From JAEMQF01 sp049297615 (GTDB taxonomy: Bacteria > Pseudomonadota > Gammaproteobacteria > Burkholderiales > Burkholderiaceae_C), in assembly GCA_049297615.1 (NCBI GenBank), contig JBAQUQ010000118.1:1-39787 (forward strand): a stretch of DNA of 39,787 bases, written 5' to 3'. The notes below the pieces were generated by a model. The model was not told the origin of the DNA. It saw only the letters and a list, made by a program, of their open reading frames with translations, and searched no databases. Of this stretch, positions 31,567 through 39,512 are shown one piece after another; the stretch's first letter is position 1; the number at the start of each line of letters is the position of its first letter. Both the position numbers and the translations under genes were made by a program.

Positions 31567-32010
31567 ATGTTCAAAAATATCCTGATTCCCGTCGACGGCA
31601 CCGAGCTTGCCGAGCGCGCGATGCAAGCCGGGATTGCCCTGGCGCAGCAGCTCGACGCGAGCATCACCGCCTTCATCGCCGAGCCGCCGGCACCGCCGCG
31701 CCCTGCGGGCTGTGGTGCCCTGCGGTATGAGCGCGATCTGGAGCAACACAAGCATGCCACGGCCGAGCATGCGCAAGGCGTGCTGACCGGCTTTGAGCGT
31801 CTCGCCGCTGCGGCGGGCGTGCGCTTCAGCGGCGTGCATGCACTGACCTTCCACGTCGACGAAGCGATTGCCGACACCGCGCGCGCGCTCGGCTGCGGCA
31901 TGATCGTGATGGTCAAGCACGGCCGCGGGCCCTACGGCGAGACGCTGTTCGGCTCGCGCACCAAGGGCGTGATGGCGCGCAGCAGATTGCCCCTGCTCGT
32001 CTTGCATTGA
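31567..32010 (+). CDS. Universal stress protein (UspA family)
   Basis: The 147-aa single-domain protein opens MFKNILIPVDGTELAERAMQ, the Usp family start with the nucleotide-site Asp, and ends MIVMVKHGRGPYGETLFGS and then TKGVMARSRLPLLVLH. The G-x2-G-x9-G-S/T ATP-binding pattern is represented by HGRGPYGETLFGSRTKGV. Such cytoplasmic proteins are induced by starvation or low oxygen. The FNR-like box upstream suggests oxygen-linked control. It is followed by the DUF454 gene and is not clearly part of a larger operon. Confidence 0.9.
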   Translation: MFKNILIPVDGTELAERAMQAGIALAQQLDASITAFIAEPPAPPRPAGCGALRYERDLEQHKHATAEHAQGVLTGFERLAAAAGVRFSGVHALTFHVDEAIADTARALGCGMIVMVKHGRGPYGETLFGSRTKGVMARSRLPLLVLH

Positions 32011-32169
32011 CGGCCCTGGGTCGAGATGGCCACGCCCCTCCCCGCTCCGTTGCGTGGACACTTGCTAGCACGCAGCGCGCTGGGCAATACCGGCGTGCGA
32101 TCGCTTCTTCTCGCTCGACGCCCGCGCCCAGGGCGGTTTGAGCACAACCAGGCTTGCGCAGGCGCAACG

Positions 32170-32634
32170 ATGACTGACCACGAACCAGCCGCGCGCAAGC
32201 CCTCGCCTGCAAAGCTCGCTTCGGCGCCGGTCGCGCCGCAGCGCCTGGTCTCGCTGCTGAGTGAACAGACGCGCCGCGCACTGTGGTTCAGCGCGGGCAG
32301 CTTTTCGGTGCTCCTGGGTGTGGTCGGCCTGTTCCTGCCGCTGATGCCCACCGTGCCCTTCCTACTGCTCGCGGCGATGTGCTTTTCGCGCAGCAGCACG
32401 CGCTGCGAACGCTGGTTGCTCGAGCACCCGCGATTCGGCCCGCCGATTCTCGCCTGGCGCGAGCACCATGCCGTGCCCTTGTGGGTCAAGCAATTCGCCA
32501 CCCTGATGATGACGATCAGTTGCACCGCGGCCTGGTGGGTGCTGCCCTCGCCCTGGCGTTGGCTGCCCGCGCTGGTGTGCGCCGCAGTCGCAGCCTGGTT
32601 GTGGCGCCTGCCGACGCTGGAGGGCAAGGCCTGA
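32170..32634 (+). CDS. DUF454 (YbaN-like) membrane protein
   Basis: The 154-aa product has a 40-residue soluble N-terminus and then the DUF454 core, LGVVGLFLPLMPTVPFLLLA near residue 60. This is followed by CFSRSSTRCERWLLEHPRFG and a second pair of hydrophobic segments (FATLMMTISCTAAWWVLPSP, then a C-terminal helix). The family is a conserved inner-membrane protein with no assigned function. The ATG at 32170 gives the normal core position; the upstream codon run lacks homology. It ends 29 bases before convergent cbbR. Confidence 0.88.
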   Translation: MTDHEPAARKPSPAKLASAPVAPQRLVSLLSEQTRRALWFSAGSFSVLLGVVGLFLPLMPTVPFLLLAAMCFSRSSTRCERWLLEHPRFGPPILAWREHHAVPLWVKQFATLMMTISCTAAWWVLPSPWRWLPALVCAAVAAWLWRLPTLEGKA

Positions 32635-32663
32635 GGGCGCAGGGTCGCCTGCGGCAACCCGGT

Positions 32664-33593
32664 TCATGGCGATGGCGCCTCGTCGCCGAACATCGCCGCC
32701 AGCTGCGCCTCGCCGCGCTCGAGAACGAAGTAGCGAAACGCCTCAGCCGCCGGCGACAGCGCTCTCGCCGCGGCGTTGACGAGGTGCCAGCGCCGCATCA
32801 ACGGCAGGCCCTCCACATGCGGCGCGGCGATCAGGGCGTTGCGCCACTCCAGGCCGATCGAGTGCAGTGACACCAGGCCCACCCCCAGGCCGGCCATGAC
32901 CACCTGCTTGATGGCTTCGTCGCTTTGCAACTCCATGATGAAGATCGGCTGCAGGCGGTGCTCGGCGAGATATTCCTCGAGCGCGGCGCGCGTTCCCGAA
33001 CCGGGCTCGCGCACGATGAATGGTTCGCGCGCGAGCATTGCGGCGGGCACGCTTTCGGCCTTCGCGAAAGGATGGTTCGGCGCCGTCACCAGCACATGCG
33101 GATGCATCGCAAAGGGCTCGGCGCGATTCGGCCATTCCTTGGGCGATCGTCCCATCACCGACACGTCGATCTCGTTGGCTTGCATCAGGGCCACCAGTTG
33201 TTCGCGGTTGCCCAGGCGCAGGCGCACCGCCACCGCCGGATGCTCGGCCTGGAATTGGGCCAGCAGCCGGGGCAGGAAATAGGTCGCCGAGCCCACCATG
33301 CCGATCGTCAGCAATCCCGATTCAACGCCCTTGAAGCGCGCCATCGCGTCGTCGGCTTCCTTGAGCGTGCCCAGCAGGCGCCTGGCGTAGACGACGAAGT
33401 ATTCGCCCGCGGTGGAAAGCGACAAGCGCCGGCCCGCCCGGTCGAACAGGGCCAGACCGACCTGCGATTCGATCTCCTTGATCTGCATCGAAACCGCCGG
33501 CGGCGAGAGGTGCAGCGCCTCGGCGGCGCGCAGCACACTGCCCTGGCGAACGACTTCGGCAAAGACGCGCAACTGGCGGAAAGTCACGTTCAC
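32664..33593 (-). CDS. cbbR: LysR-family regulator CbbR
   Basis: The 309-aa LysR regulator starts at GTG 33593 and opens MNVTFRQLRVFAEVVRQGSV, with HTH AAEALHLSPPAVSMQIKEIE near residues 23-42 and the effector domain from about residue 90 (LTIGMVGSATYFLPRLLAQF). It is divergent from cbbL, the canonical arrangement for CbbR, which activates cbb operons in response to metabolites such as RuBP or PEP. The 100-base gap contains TNA-N7-TNA motifs. The name rests on LysR homology plus position; the DNA-binding domain agrees with CbbR proteins. Confidence 0.92.
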   Translation of the reverse strand: MNVTFRQLRVFAEVVRQGSVLRAAEALHLSPPAVSMQIKEIESQVGLALFDRAGRRLSLSTAGEYFVVYARRLLGTLKEADDAMARFKGVESGLLTIGMVGSATYFLPRLLAQFQAEHPAVAVRLRLGNREQLVALMQANEIDVSVMGRSPKEWPNRAEPFAMHPHVLVTAPNHPFAKAESVPAAMLAREPFIVREPGSGTRAALEEYLAEHRLQPIFIMELQSDEAIKQVVMAGLGVGLVSLHSIGLEWRNALIAAPHVEGLPLMRRWHLVNAAARALSPAAEAFRYFVLERGEAQLAAMFGDEAPSP

Positions 33594-33594
33594 G

Positions 33595-33608
33595 TAAGGA
33601 GATCCTTA
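33595..33608. promoter_or_regulatory. Inverted repeat next to the cbbR start
   Basis: TAAGGA-GA-TCCTTA at 33595-33608 is a 6-bp perfect dyad with a 2-base spacer, directly beside the cbbR GTG codon. It could be part of the CbbR binding region that autoregulates cbbR, but a chance dyad around the ribosome site cannot be excluded. Confidence 0.3.
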
Positions 33609-33627
33609 ACTTCAAACAAAGAAAAAC

Positions 33628-33645
33628 TGACTTTACCTTAGTTCA
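33628..33645. promoter_or_regulatory. Overlapping TNA-N7-TNA motifs, candidate CbbR binding site
   Basis: TGA-N7-TTA at 33628-33640 and TTA-N7-TCA at 33633-33645 both fit the TNA-N7-TNA consensus recalled for CbbR half-sites. They lie 49-66 bases before the cbbL GTG in the 100-base divergent cbbR-cbbL spacer, the AT-richest part of the locus. Binding is inferred from motif and position. Confidence 0.55.
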
Positions 33646-33693
33646 GTCGGTTTCTAAAGTCTGCCCATCGACCCACCCCGCCCGGAGCCCACC

Positions 33694-35160
33694 GTGAACA
33701 AACCCGTCGAACAAGGCGTGATCACCGATGCCAAGAAGCGCTACAGCGCCGGCGTTCTCAAGTACCGCCAGATGGGCTATTGGGACGCCGACTACCTTCC
33801 CAAGGACACCGACACGATCTGCCTGTTCCGCATCACGCCGCAGGAAGGCGTGGACGCCATCGAAGCCGCGGCCGCCGTGGCAGGCGAATCGAGCACCGCC
33901 ACCTGGACCGTGGTCTGGACCGATCGCCTGACCGCCTGCGACAGCTACCGCGCCAAGGCCTTCAAGGTCGAGCCCGTGCCGAACATCCCAGGCCAGTACT
34001 TCGCCTGGGTCGCCTACGACATCATCCTGTTCGAAGAGGGCTCGATCGCCAACATCACGGCCAGCCTGATCGGCAACGTGTTCTCGTTCAAGCCCTTGAA
34101 GGCGGCGCGGCTCGAAGACATCCGCATGCCCGTGGCCCTGGTCAAGACCTTCAAGGGCCCGCCCTGCGGCTTGATCACCGAGCGCGAGCGGCTCGACAAA
34201 TTCGGCCGCCCCTTGCTCGGCGCGACCACCAAGCCCAAGCTCGGCCTGTCGGGCCGCAACTACGGCCGCGTCATCTACGAGGGCCTGAAAGGCGGGCTGG
34301 ACTTCATGAAGGACGACGAGAACATCAACTCACAGCCCTTCATGCACTGGCGCGACCGCTTCCTGTACGTGATGGACGGCGTGAACAAGGCCAGCGCGGC
34401 GACGGGCGAGGTCAAGGGGAGCTACCTGAACGTCACCGGCGCGACGATGGAAGACATCTACGAACGCGCCGAGTTCGCCAAGGAGCTCGGTTCGGTGGTG
34501 GTGATGGTCGATCTGATCATCGGCTGGAGCGCCATCCAGAGCATGGCCAACTGGGCGCGCAAGAATGACATGATCGTCCACATGCACCGCGCCGGCCACG
34601 GCACCTATACGCGCCAGAAGAACCACGGCGTGAGTTTCCGCGTCATGGCCAAGTGGCTGCGCCTGGCCGGCGTCGACCACCTGCACGCCGGCACGGCAGT
34701 GGGCAAACTCGAGGGCGACCCGATGACGGTGCAAGGCTACTACCAGGTCTGCCGCGACAGCTATACCCGACAGGACCTGCCGCGCGGCCTGTACTTCGAC
34801 CAGGACTGGTGCGACACGAAAAAGGTGATGCCCGTGGCCAGCGGCGGCATCCACGCCGGCCAGATGCACCAGCTGATCGACCTGTTCGGCGACGACGTGA
34901 TCCTGCAGTTCGGCGGCGGCACGATCGGCCACCCGGCCGGCATCCAGGCCGGCGCGGTGGCGAACCGCGTCGCACTCGAGTGCATGGTGAAGGCGCGCAA
35001 CGAGGGCAAGGACATCAAAGCCGAAGGGCCCGAAATCCTGCGCAAGGCCGCCCAGACCTGCACCCCGCTGAAGCAGGCGCTCGATACCTGGGGCGACATC
35101 AGCTTCAACTACACGTCCACCGACACGAGCGACTACGCCGTCACGCCGACGACGGCTTGA
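33694..35160 (+). CDS. cbbL: RuBisCO large subunit, form IC (red type)
   Basis: The GTG at 33694 (GGAG at 33684-33687) gives 488 aa, the length of red-type form I large subunits. The opening MNKPVEQGVITDAKKRYSAG is typical of form IC/ID. Lys206 in FMKDDENIN is the carbamylated active-site lysine, Lys338 in VGKLEGDP is the loop-6 catalytic lysine, and the C-terminal GGGTIGHPAGIQAGAVANRV phosphate-binding block is intact. It carboxylates RuBP in the cytosol (or carboxysome-free stroma-like cytoplasm). It heads cbbL-S-E-X-F-P-T and lies opposite cbbR. Confidence 0.99.
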   Translation: MNKPVEQGVITDAKKRYSAGVLKYRQMGYWDADYLPKDTDTICLFRITPQEGVDAIEAAAAVAGESSTATWTVVWTDRLTACDSYRAKAFKVEPVPNIPGQYFAWVAYDIILFEEGSIANITASLIGNVFSFKPLKAARLEDIRMPVALVKTFKGPPCGLITERERLDKFGRPLLGATTKPKLGLSGRNYGRVIYEGLKGGLDFMKDDENINSQPFMHWRDRFLYVMDGVNKASAATGEVKGSYLNVTGATMEDIYERAEFAKELGSVVVMVDLIIGWSAIQSMANWARKNDMIVHMHRAGHGTYTRQKNHGVSFRVMAKWLRLAGVDHLHAGTAVGKLEGDPMTVQGYYQVCRDSYTRQDLPRGLYFDQDWCDTKKVMPVASGGIHAGQMHQLIDLFGDDVILQFGGGTIGHPAGIQAGAVANRVALECMVKARNEGKDIKAEGPEILRKAAQTCTPLKQALDTWGDISFNYTSTDTSDYAVTPTTA

Positions 35161-35191
35161 GCGTCCCACCCAGCGCGCCAGGAGCAGCACC

Positions 35192-35626
35192 ATGATGAGC
35201 AACCCCACCGGCCGGCTCACGCAAGGCCAATTCAGTTTCCTGCCCGATCTGAGCGACGCCGAGATCGCGCTGCAGATCGATTACGGCCTGAACAAAGGCT
35301 ATGCCTGGAGCGTCGAGTACACCGACGACCCGCACCCGCGCAACACCTACTGGGAGATGTTCGGCATGCCGATGTTCGACCTGAAAGATGCGGCCGGCGT
35401 GATGCTCGAGCTGAACCACTGCCGCAAGACCTTCCCGAACCACTACGTCCGCCTGATGGCGTTCGACTCGACGCGCGGCGTGGAGTCGATCGCGATGAGC
35501 TTCATCGTGAACCGGCCCGCCAACGAGCCCGGTTTCGGCCTGGTGCGCCAGGAGGGCAGCGGTCGCACGCTGCGCTACACGGTGCACAGTTACGCCACCG
35601 ACAAGCCTGAAGCGCGGCGCTACTGA
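35192..35626 (+). CDS. cbbS: RuBisCO small subunit, red type
   Basis: ATG at 35192 follows AGGAG at 35180-35184 and gives 144 aa. The sequence has the small-subunit core FSFLPDLSDAEIALQIDYGL and EYTDDPHPRNTYWEMFG. It also carries the extended C-terminal beta-hairpin characteristic of red-type forms (RTLRYTVHSYATDKPEARRY at the end), which lines the central solvent channel of the L8S8 enzyme. It follows cbbL by 31 bases and precedes rpe by 4. Confidence 0.98.
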   Translation: MMSNPTGRLTQGQFSFLPDLSDAEIALQIDYGLNKGYAWSVEYTDDPHPRNTYWEMFGMPMFDLKDAAGVMLELNHCRKTFPNHYVRLMAFDSTRGVESIAMSFIVNRPANEPGFGLVRQEGSGRTLRYTVHSYATDKPEARRY

Positions 35627-35630
35627 AACC

Positions 35631-36341
35631 ATGTACCGCATTGCACCGTCCATCCTGTCGGCCGACTTCGCCCGCCTGGGCGAAGAGGTTCGCAGCGTCA
35701 TCGCCGCCGGCGCCGACTGGATCCACTTCGACGTGATGGACAACCACTACGTGCCCAACCTGACGATAGGCCCGGCCGTGGCGCAGGCGCTTGTGCCGCA
35801 TTGCGTGCGCGCCGATGGAGCCAGGGTGCTGCTCGACGTGCACCTGATGGTGCAGCCGGTGGACGCGCTGGCGACGGCGTTTGCCAAGGCAGGCGCGGAC
35901 GTGATCAGCTTTCACCCCGACGCCAGCGTGCATGTCGATCGCACCCTGCAATTGATCCGCGCCGAGGGTTGCCAGGCCGGCCTCGTCTTCAACCCGGGCA
36001 TGCCGCTCGACGTATTGGAATGGGTCATCGACAAGGTCGATCTCGTCCTCATCATGAGCGTCAACCCCGGCTTCGGCGGACAAAGCTTTATCGACTCGGC
36101 CCTGCGCAAGACGCAGGCTGCGCGGCGCATCATCGAACGCGAATTCGAAAGATCGGGACGCGATATTCGCCTCGAAGTCGACGGCGGCATCAGAGCCGAC
36201 AACATCCGCCGCATCGCAGAGGCCGGCGCCGACACCTTCGTCGCCGGCAGCGCCATCTTCGGCAAGCCCGACTACAAAGGCGTGATCGACGCGATGCGCG
36301 CCGAGCTGGCCCTCGCGCAACCGCTCTGGCGGGCGGCGTGA
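35631..36341 (+). CDS. rpe: Ribulose-phosphate 3-epimerase (CbbE)
   Basis: The 236-aa TIM-barrel enzyme starts MYRIAPSILSADFARLGEEV, with metal-binding HFDVMDNHYVPNLTIGP, then VHLMV, the HPDAS loop, VLIMSVNPGFGGQSFI and the C-terminal LEVDGGI / VAGSAIFG phosphate site. It interconverts ribulose-5-P and xylulose-5-P to regenerate RuBP. Its stop overlaps the cbbX start by one base (TGATG), so both are co-translated. In R. eutropha-type operons rpe (cbbE) lies farther down, after cbbX and cbbY. Confidence 0.97.
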   Translation: MYRIAPSILSADFARLGEEVRSVIAAGADWIHFDVMDNHYVPNLTIGPAVAQALVPHCVRADGARVLLDVHLMVQPVDALATAFAKAGADVISFHPDASVHVDRTLQLIRAEGCQAGLVFNPGMPLDVLEWVIDKVDLVLIMSVNPGFGGQSFIDSALRKTQAARRIIEREFERSGRDIRLEVDGGIRADNIRRIAEAGADTFVAGSAIFGKPDYKGVIDAMRAELALAQPLWRAA

Positions 36342-37342
36342 TGAACGGCGCCCCGCTGTACTCGATTCCCGGCAGCACGCCGGCTGTGCAGGCTGAGGCG
36401 CCTGCGCCGGCAACGGATAGCGCACACACCGTCGCCGAAGTGCTGGCGCAGAGCCAGGTCGAGTCGGTGATGGACGAACTCGACGCAGACCTGATCGGCC
36501 TGGTGCCGATCAAGCAGCGCATCCGCGACATCGCCGCCCTGCTCGTGATCGACAAGCTGCGCCTGAACCTCGGCCTGCAGGCGGGACTCGGGAACAGCGC
36601 GCCGAGCCTGCACATGAGCTTCACCGGCAACCCCGGCACCGGCAAGACGACGGTGGCGATGCGCATGGCACAAATCCTGCATCGACTGGGCTATGTGCGC
36701 AAAGGTCACCTCGTTGCCGTGACGCGCGACGACCTGGTGGGCCAGTACATCGGCCACACCGCGCCCAAGACCAGGGAAGTCCTGAAGAAGGCGCTCGGCG
36801 GCGTGCTCTTCATCGACGAGGCCTACTACTTGTACCGCCCGGAGAACGAACGCGACTACGGGCAGGAGGCGATCGAGATTTTGCTTCAGGTGATGGAGAA
36901 CCAGCGCGACGACCTGGTGGTCATCCTGGCGGGCTACAAGGACCGCATGGACACCTTCTTCCAGTCCAATCCGGGAATGAGTTCGCGCATCGCACACCAC
37001 CTCGACTTCCCCGACTACAGCCAGGGCGAACTCCTGCAGATCGCCGACAAGATGCTGCAGGGCATGAACTATCACTTCGGCGCCGGCGCGCGCGACACCT
37101 TTGCCCAGTATCTGAAGCGGCGCCTGGCACAAGCGCACTTCGCCAACGCGCGCAGCGTGCGCAACGCGCTCGATCGAATGCGCTTGCGCCAGGCCAGCCG
37201 ACTCTTCGCCGACCGGCACCGCGAGTTGACGCGCGAAGACCTGACCACGCTGGCGAGCGAGGACATTCGCGCGAGCCGCGTGTTCGCCAAGAACGGCAGC
37301 AGCGACGCCAAGAACGGCAGCAGCGGCGCGAGCGAAACCTGA
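36341..37342 (+). CDS. cbbX: Red-type RuBisCO activase CbbX (AAA+ ATPase)
   Basis: The 333-aa AAA+ protein shows Walker A GNPGTGKTT near residue 95, Walker B GVLFIDEAYYL near 158, the pore loop region around YIGHTAPKTREV, and the arginine-finger part SNPGMSSRIAHHLDFPDY. Hexameric CbbX pulls on the C-terminus of the large subunit to release inhibitory sugar phosphates. It needs RuBP for activation. About 55 N-terminal residues, proline/alanine rich, precede the domain. The last 20 residues include two tandem copies of AKNGSSxAKNGSSGA, made by a 21-bp duplication. Confidence 0.97.
   Translation: MNGAPLYSIPGSTPAVQAEAPAPATDSAHTVAEVLAQSQVESVMDELDADLIGLVPIKQRIRDIAALLVIDKLRLNLGLQAGLGNSAPSLHMSFTGNPGTGKTTVAMRMAQILHRLGYVRKGHLVAVTRDDLVGQYIGHTAPKTREVLKKALGGVLFIDEAYYLYRPENERDYGQEAIEILLQVMENQRDDLVVILAGYKDRMDTFFQSNPGMSSRIAHHLDFPDYSQGELLQIADKMLQGMNYHFGAGARDTFAQYLKRRLAQAHFANARSVRNALDRMRLRQASRLFADRHRELTREDLTTLASEDIRASRVFAKNGSSDAKNGSSGASET
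37286..37327 (+). repeat. Tandem 21-bp duplication at the end of cbbX
   Basis: GCCAAGAACGGCAGCAGCG plus AC/GC occurs at 37286-37306 and again at 37307-37327, identical except for one base in the last codon (GAC versus GGC). The duplication keeps the frame and adds seven residues to the flexible C-terminus of CbbX. Confidence 0.85.
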
Positions 37343-37363
37343 TCGATCGATTCGGAGACGACC

Positions 37364-38551
37364 ATGCCCCTGTCGCACCGCTGGACCCTGACGCGCTATC
37401 TGATCGAACAGCGGCGCCGCTTTCCGCAAGCCAGCGGCGACCTGAACGCCCTGATCCTGGACATATCGCTCGCGTGCAAGGCGATCGCCCGGGTCGTGGC
37501 CTTCGGCGAACTCGGCGACGGCTTGAGCGACGGCCTCACGCCGCTGCCGAAGTCCGAGGCCGGCGCCGTCAGCGTGCAGGGCGACGTGCAAAAGCCGCTC
37601 GACGCGCTGAGCCATCAAATCTTCATCCGCATGAACGAGTGGAACGGGCATCTCGCCGGCATGGCTTCGCAAGAGACGATCGATCCCCGGCAGATCCCCG
37701 ACGCCTACGCTCGCGGCAAGTACCTGCTCGTGTTCGACGCGCTCGACGGCTCGGGCAATATCGACGTCAACGTCTCGGTGGGCAGCATTTTTTCGGTCCT
37801 GCGTGCGCCGCAAGACGCGGTGGACAGCGCTCGCGCCATCACCCAGGCCGACTTCCTCCAGCCCGGCACCACCCAGGTCGCAGCGGGCTATGCGCTGTAC
37901 GGCCCGACAACGATGTTCGTGCTGACGGTGGGCGATGGCGTCGCCGGATTCACGCTCAACCCCAATCTGGGCGAGTTCGTGCTGACGCACCCGAACATCC
38001 GGGTGCCCGTGGACACGCAGGAGTTCGCGATCAACTCCTCGAACAGCCGCTTTTGGGAGCCACCCGTGAAGCGCTATGTCGACGAATGCCTCGCCGGCAA
38101 GCCAGGCCCGCGCGGCAAAGACTTCAACATGCGCTGGATCGCGAGCATGGTCGCCGAAGCGCACCGCATCCTGATGCGCGGCGGCGTGTTCCTCGATCCG
38201 CGCGATAACCGCGCAAGGCCCCAGGCTGCCGCTGCGCGGCATCCGCCTGCCACGGGGGCGGGTCGGCTCGGGAGCGGCGCAGCGCCGACCCAGGACCCGC
38301 TCAACGAAGGTCGCCTGCGCCTGCTGCATGCGGCGAACCCGATCGGCTTCGTGATCGAGCAGGCGGGCGGGCGCGCCAGCACCGGGCGCCAGCCGATCCT
38401 GGGCGTGAAGCCGAGCTCGCTGCACCAGCGCATCGGTCTGGTGTTCGGCTCGAGGGCCGAGGTCGAGCGCATCGAACGTTATCACCGCGAGCCGGCGACG
38501 CGTGATCCGGGCATGCCGCTGTTCGCTGAACGCAGCCTCTTCAGGAACTGA
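37364..38551 (+). CDS. cbbF: Class I fructose-1,6-bisphosphatase with in-frame insert
   Basis: ATG at 37364 with GGAG at 37353-37356 gives 395 aa. The FBPase signature appears as VFDALDGSGNIDVNVSVGSI with metal-binding Asp residues, and the C-terminal LGVKPSSLHQRIGLVFGS is normal. It dephosphorylates fructose-1,6-bisphosphate (and often sedoheptulose-1,7-bisphosphate) in the Calvin cycle. Residues about 284-314 (ARPQAAAARHPPATGAGRLG and onward) break the family sequence, where the PRDxxxP segment is followed directly by GRLRLLxEANP. The insert is about 31 residues and excluding it restores a normal length near 364. Confidence 0.95.
   Translation: MPLSHRWTLTRYLIEQRRRFPQASGDLNALILDISLACKAIARVVAFGELGDGLSDGLTPLPKSEAGAVSVQGDVQKPLDALSHQIFIRMNEWNGHLAGMASQETIDPRQIPDAYARGKYLLVFDALDGSGNIDVNVSVGSIFSVLRAPQDAVDSARAITQADFLQPGTTQVAAGYALYGPTTMFVLTVGDGVAGFTLNPNLGEFVLTHPNIRVPVDTQEFAINSSNSRFWEPPVKRYVDECLAGKPGPRGKDFNMRWIASMVAEAHRILMRGGVFLDPRDNRARPQAAAARHPPATGAGRLGSGAAPTQDPLNEGRLRLLHAANPIGFVIEQAGGRASTGRQPILGVKPSSLHQRIGLVFGSRAEVERIERYHREPATRDPGMPLFAERSLFRN
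38213..38305. repeat. GC-rich insert with an internal dyad inside cbbF
   Basis: The extra DNA contains GGGTCGGC and GCCGACCC, a perfect 8-bp dyad at about 38258-38289, and further GC-rich runs. It is a multiple of three and free of stops. It does not share an obvious long word with the rarA and hutU inserts. Edges follow the loss of FBPase homology and are approximate. Confidence 0.5.
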
Positions 38552-38553
38552 TC

Positions 38554-39438
38554 ATGAGCGAACGCCACCCCATCATCGCCATCACCGGATCGTCAGGCGC
38601 GGGAACCACTTCGGTGACACGCACCTTCGAGAACATCTTCCGGCGCGACGGCGTCAAGGCCGCGGTCATCGAAGGCGACAGCTTCCATCGCTACGACCGC
38701 CAGGAAATGAAGCTGCGAATGATCGAAGCCGAGAAGGACGGGAACCGGCATTTCAGCCACTTCGGTCCCGAGAACAACCTCTTTGCCGAACTCGAGCAGC
38801 TCTTTCATGCCTACGCCGAATCGGGAACCGGCAAGCACCGCAAGTACCTGCACAACTCCGACGAAGCGGCGCCGTACCGGCAAGAGCCCGGCACCTTCAC
38901 GCCGTGGCAGGACCTGAGCCCCGACACCGACTTGCTGTTCTATGAAGGCCTGCACGGCGCCGTGGTCACCCCCGAAGTGAACATCGCGCGCCATCCCGAT
39001 TTGCTGATCGGCGTCGTGCCTGTCATCAATGTCGAGTGGATTCAAAAGCTCTGGCGCGACCAGAAACAGCGTGGTTATTCCAGCGAAGCGGTGACCGACA
39101 CGATCCTGCGCCGCATGCCCGACTATGTGCACTACATCTGCCCGCAGTTCACGCACACGCATGTGAACTTCCAGCGCGTGCCGATGGTGGATACGTCGAA
39201 CCCCTTCGTCGCGCGCGATATTCCCTCGGCCGACGAGAGCCTGGTCGTGATCCGCTTCGCCAATCCCAAGGGCATCGACTTCCAGTACCTGCTGACGATG
39301 ATTCACGACTCGTTCATGTCGCGCGCCAACACCATCGTCGTCCCGGGCGGAAAGATGGAGCTGGCGATGCAGCTCATCTTCACGCCCTTCATCTGGCGCA
39401 TGATGGAGCGGCGCCAGCGCGCGCTTGACGCGCTTTGA
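38554..39438 (+). CDS. cbbP: Phosphoribulokinase, prokaryotic type
   Basis: The 294-aa protein has the P-loop TGSSGAGTTS at residues 11-20, the GTT variant of the Walker A normally seen in bacterial PRK, then SFHRYDRQEMK near residue 45 and DLLFYEGLHGAVV near residue 130. The NVEWIQKLWRDQKQRGYS segment and the substrate-binding RRMPDYVHYI follow. It phosphorylates ribulose-5-P to RuBP with ATP. It begins 2 bases after cbbF and ends 74 bases before cbbT. Confidence 0.98.
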   Translation: MSERHPIIAITGSSGAGTTSVTRTFENIFRRDGVKAAVIEGDSFHRYDRQEMKLRMIEAEKDGNRHFSHFGPENNLFAELEQLFHAYAESGTGKHRKYLHNSDEAAPYRQEPGTFTPWQDLSPDTDLLFYEGLHGAVVTPEVNIARHPDLLIGVVPVINVEWIQKLWRDQKQRGYSSEAVTDTILRRMPDYVHYICPQFTHTHVNFQRVPMVDTSNPFVARDIPSADESLVVIRFANPKGIDFQYLLTMIHDSFMSRANTIVVPGGKMELAMQLIFTPFIWRMMERRQRALDAL

Positions 39439-39440
39439 GC

Positions 39441-39486
39441 CCTCACCCCTACCCTCACCCCTACCCTCTCCCGCAAGCGGGAGAGG
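39441..39486 (+). repeat. Tandem 12-mers plus 10-bp hairpin between cbbP and cbbT
   Basis: CCTCACCCCTAC is at 39441-39452 and repeated at 39453-39464. Next comes the perfect dyad CCTCTCCCGC-AA-GCGGGAGAGG at 39465-39486. This CCCTCTCCCGCAAGCGGGAGAGG motif is a widespread repeat between proteobacterial genes. No T-tract follows, so it is unlikely to be a full terminator but may act as a processing or attenuation hairpin. Confidence 0.75.
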
Positions 39487-39512
39487 AAGTAAATGTCTAA
39501 GCGAGGACGACG

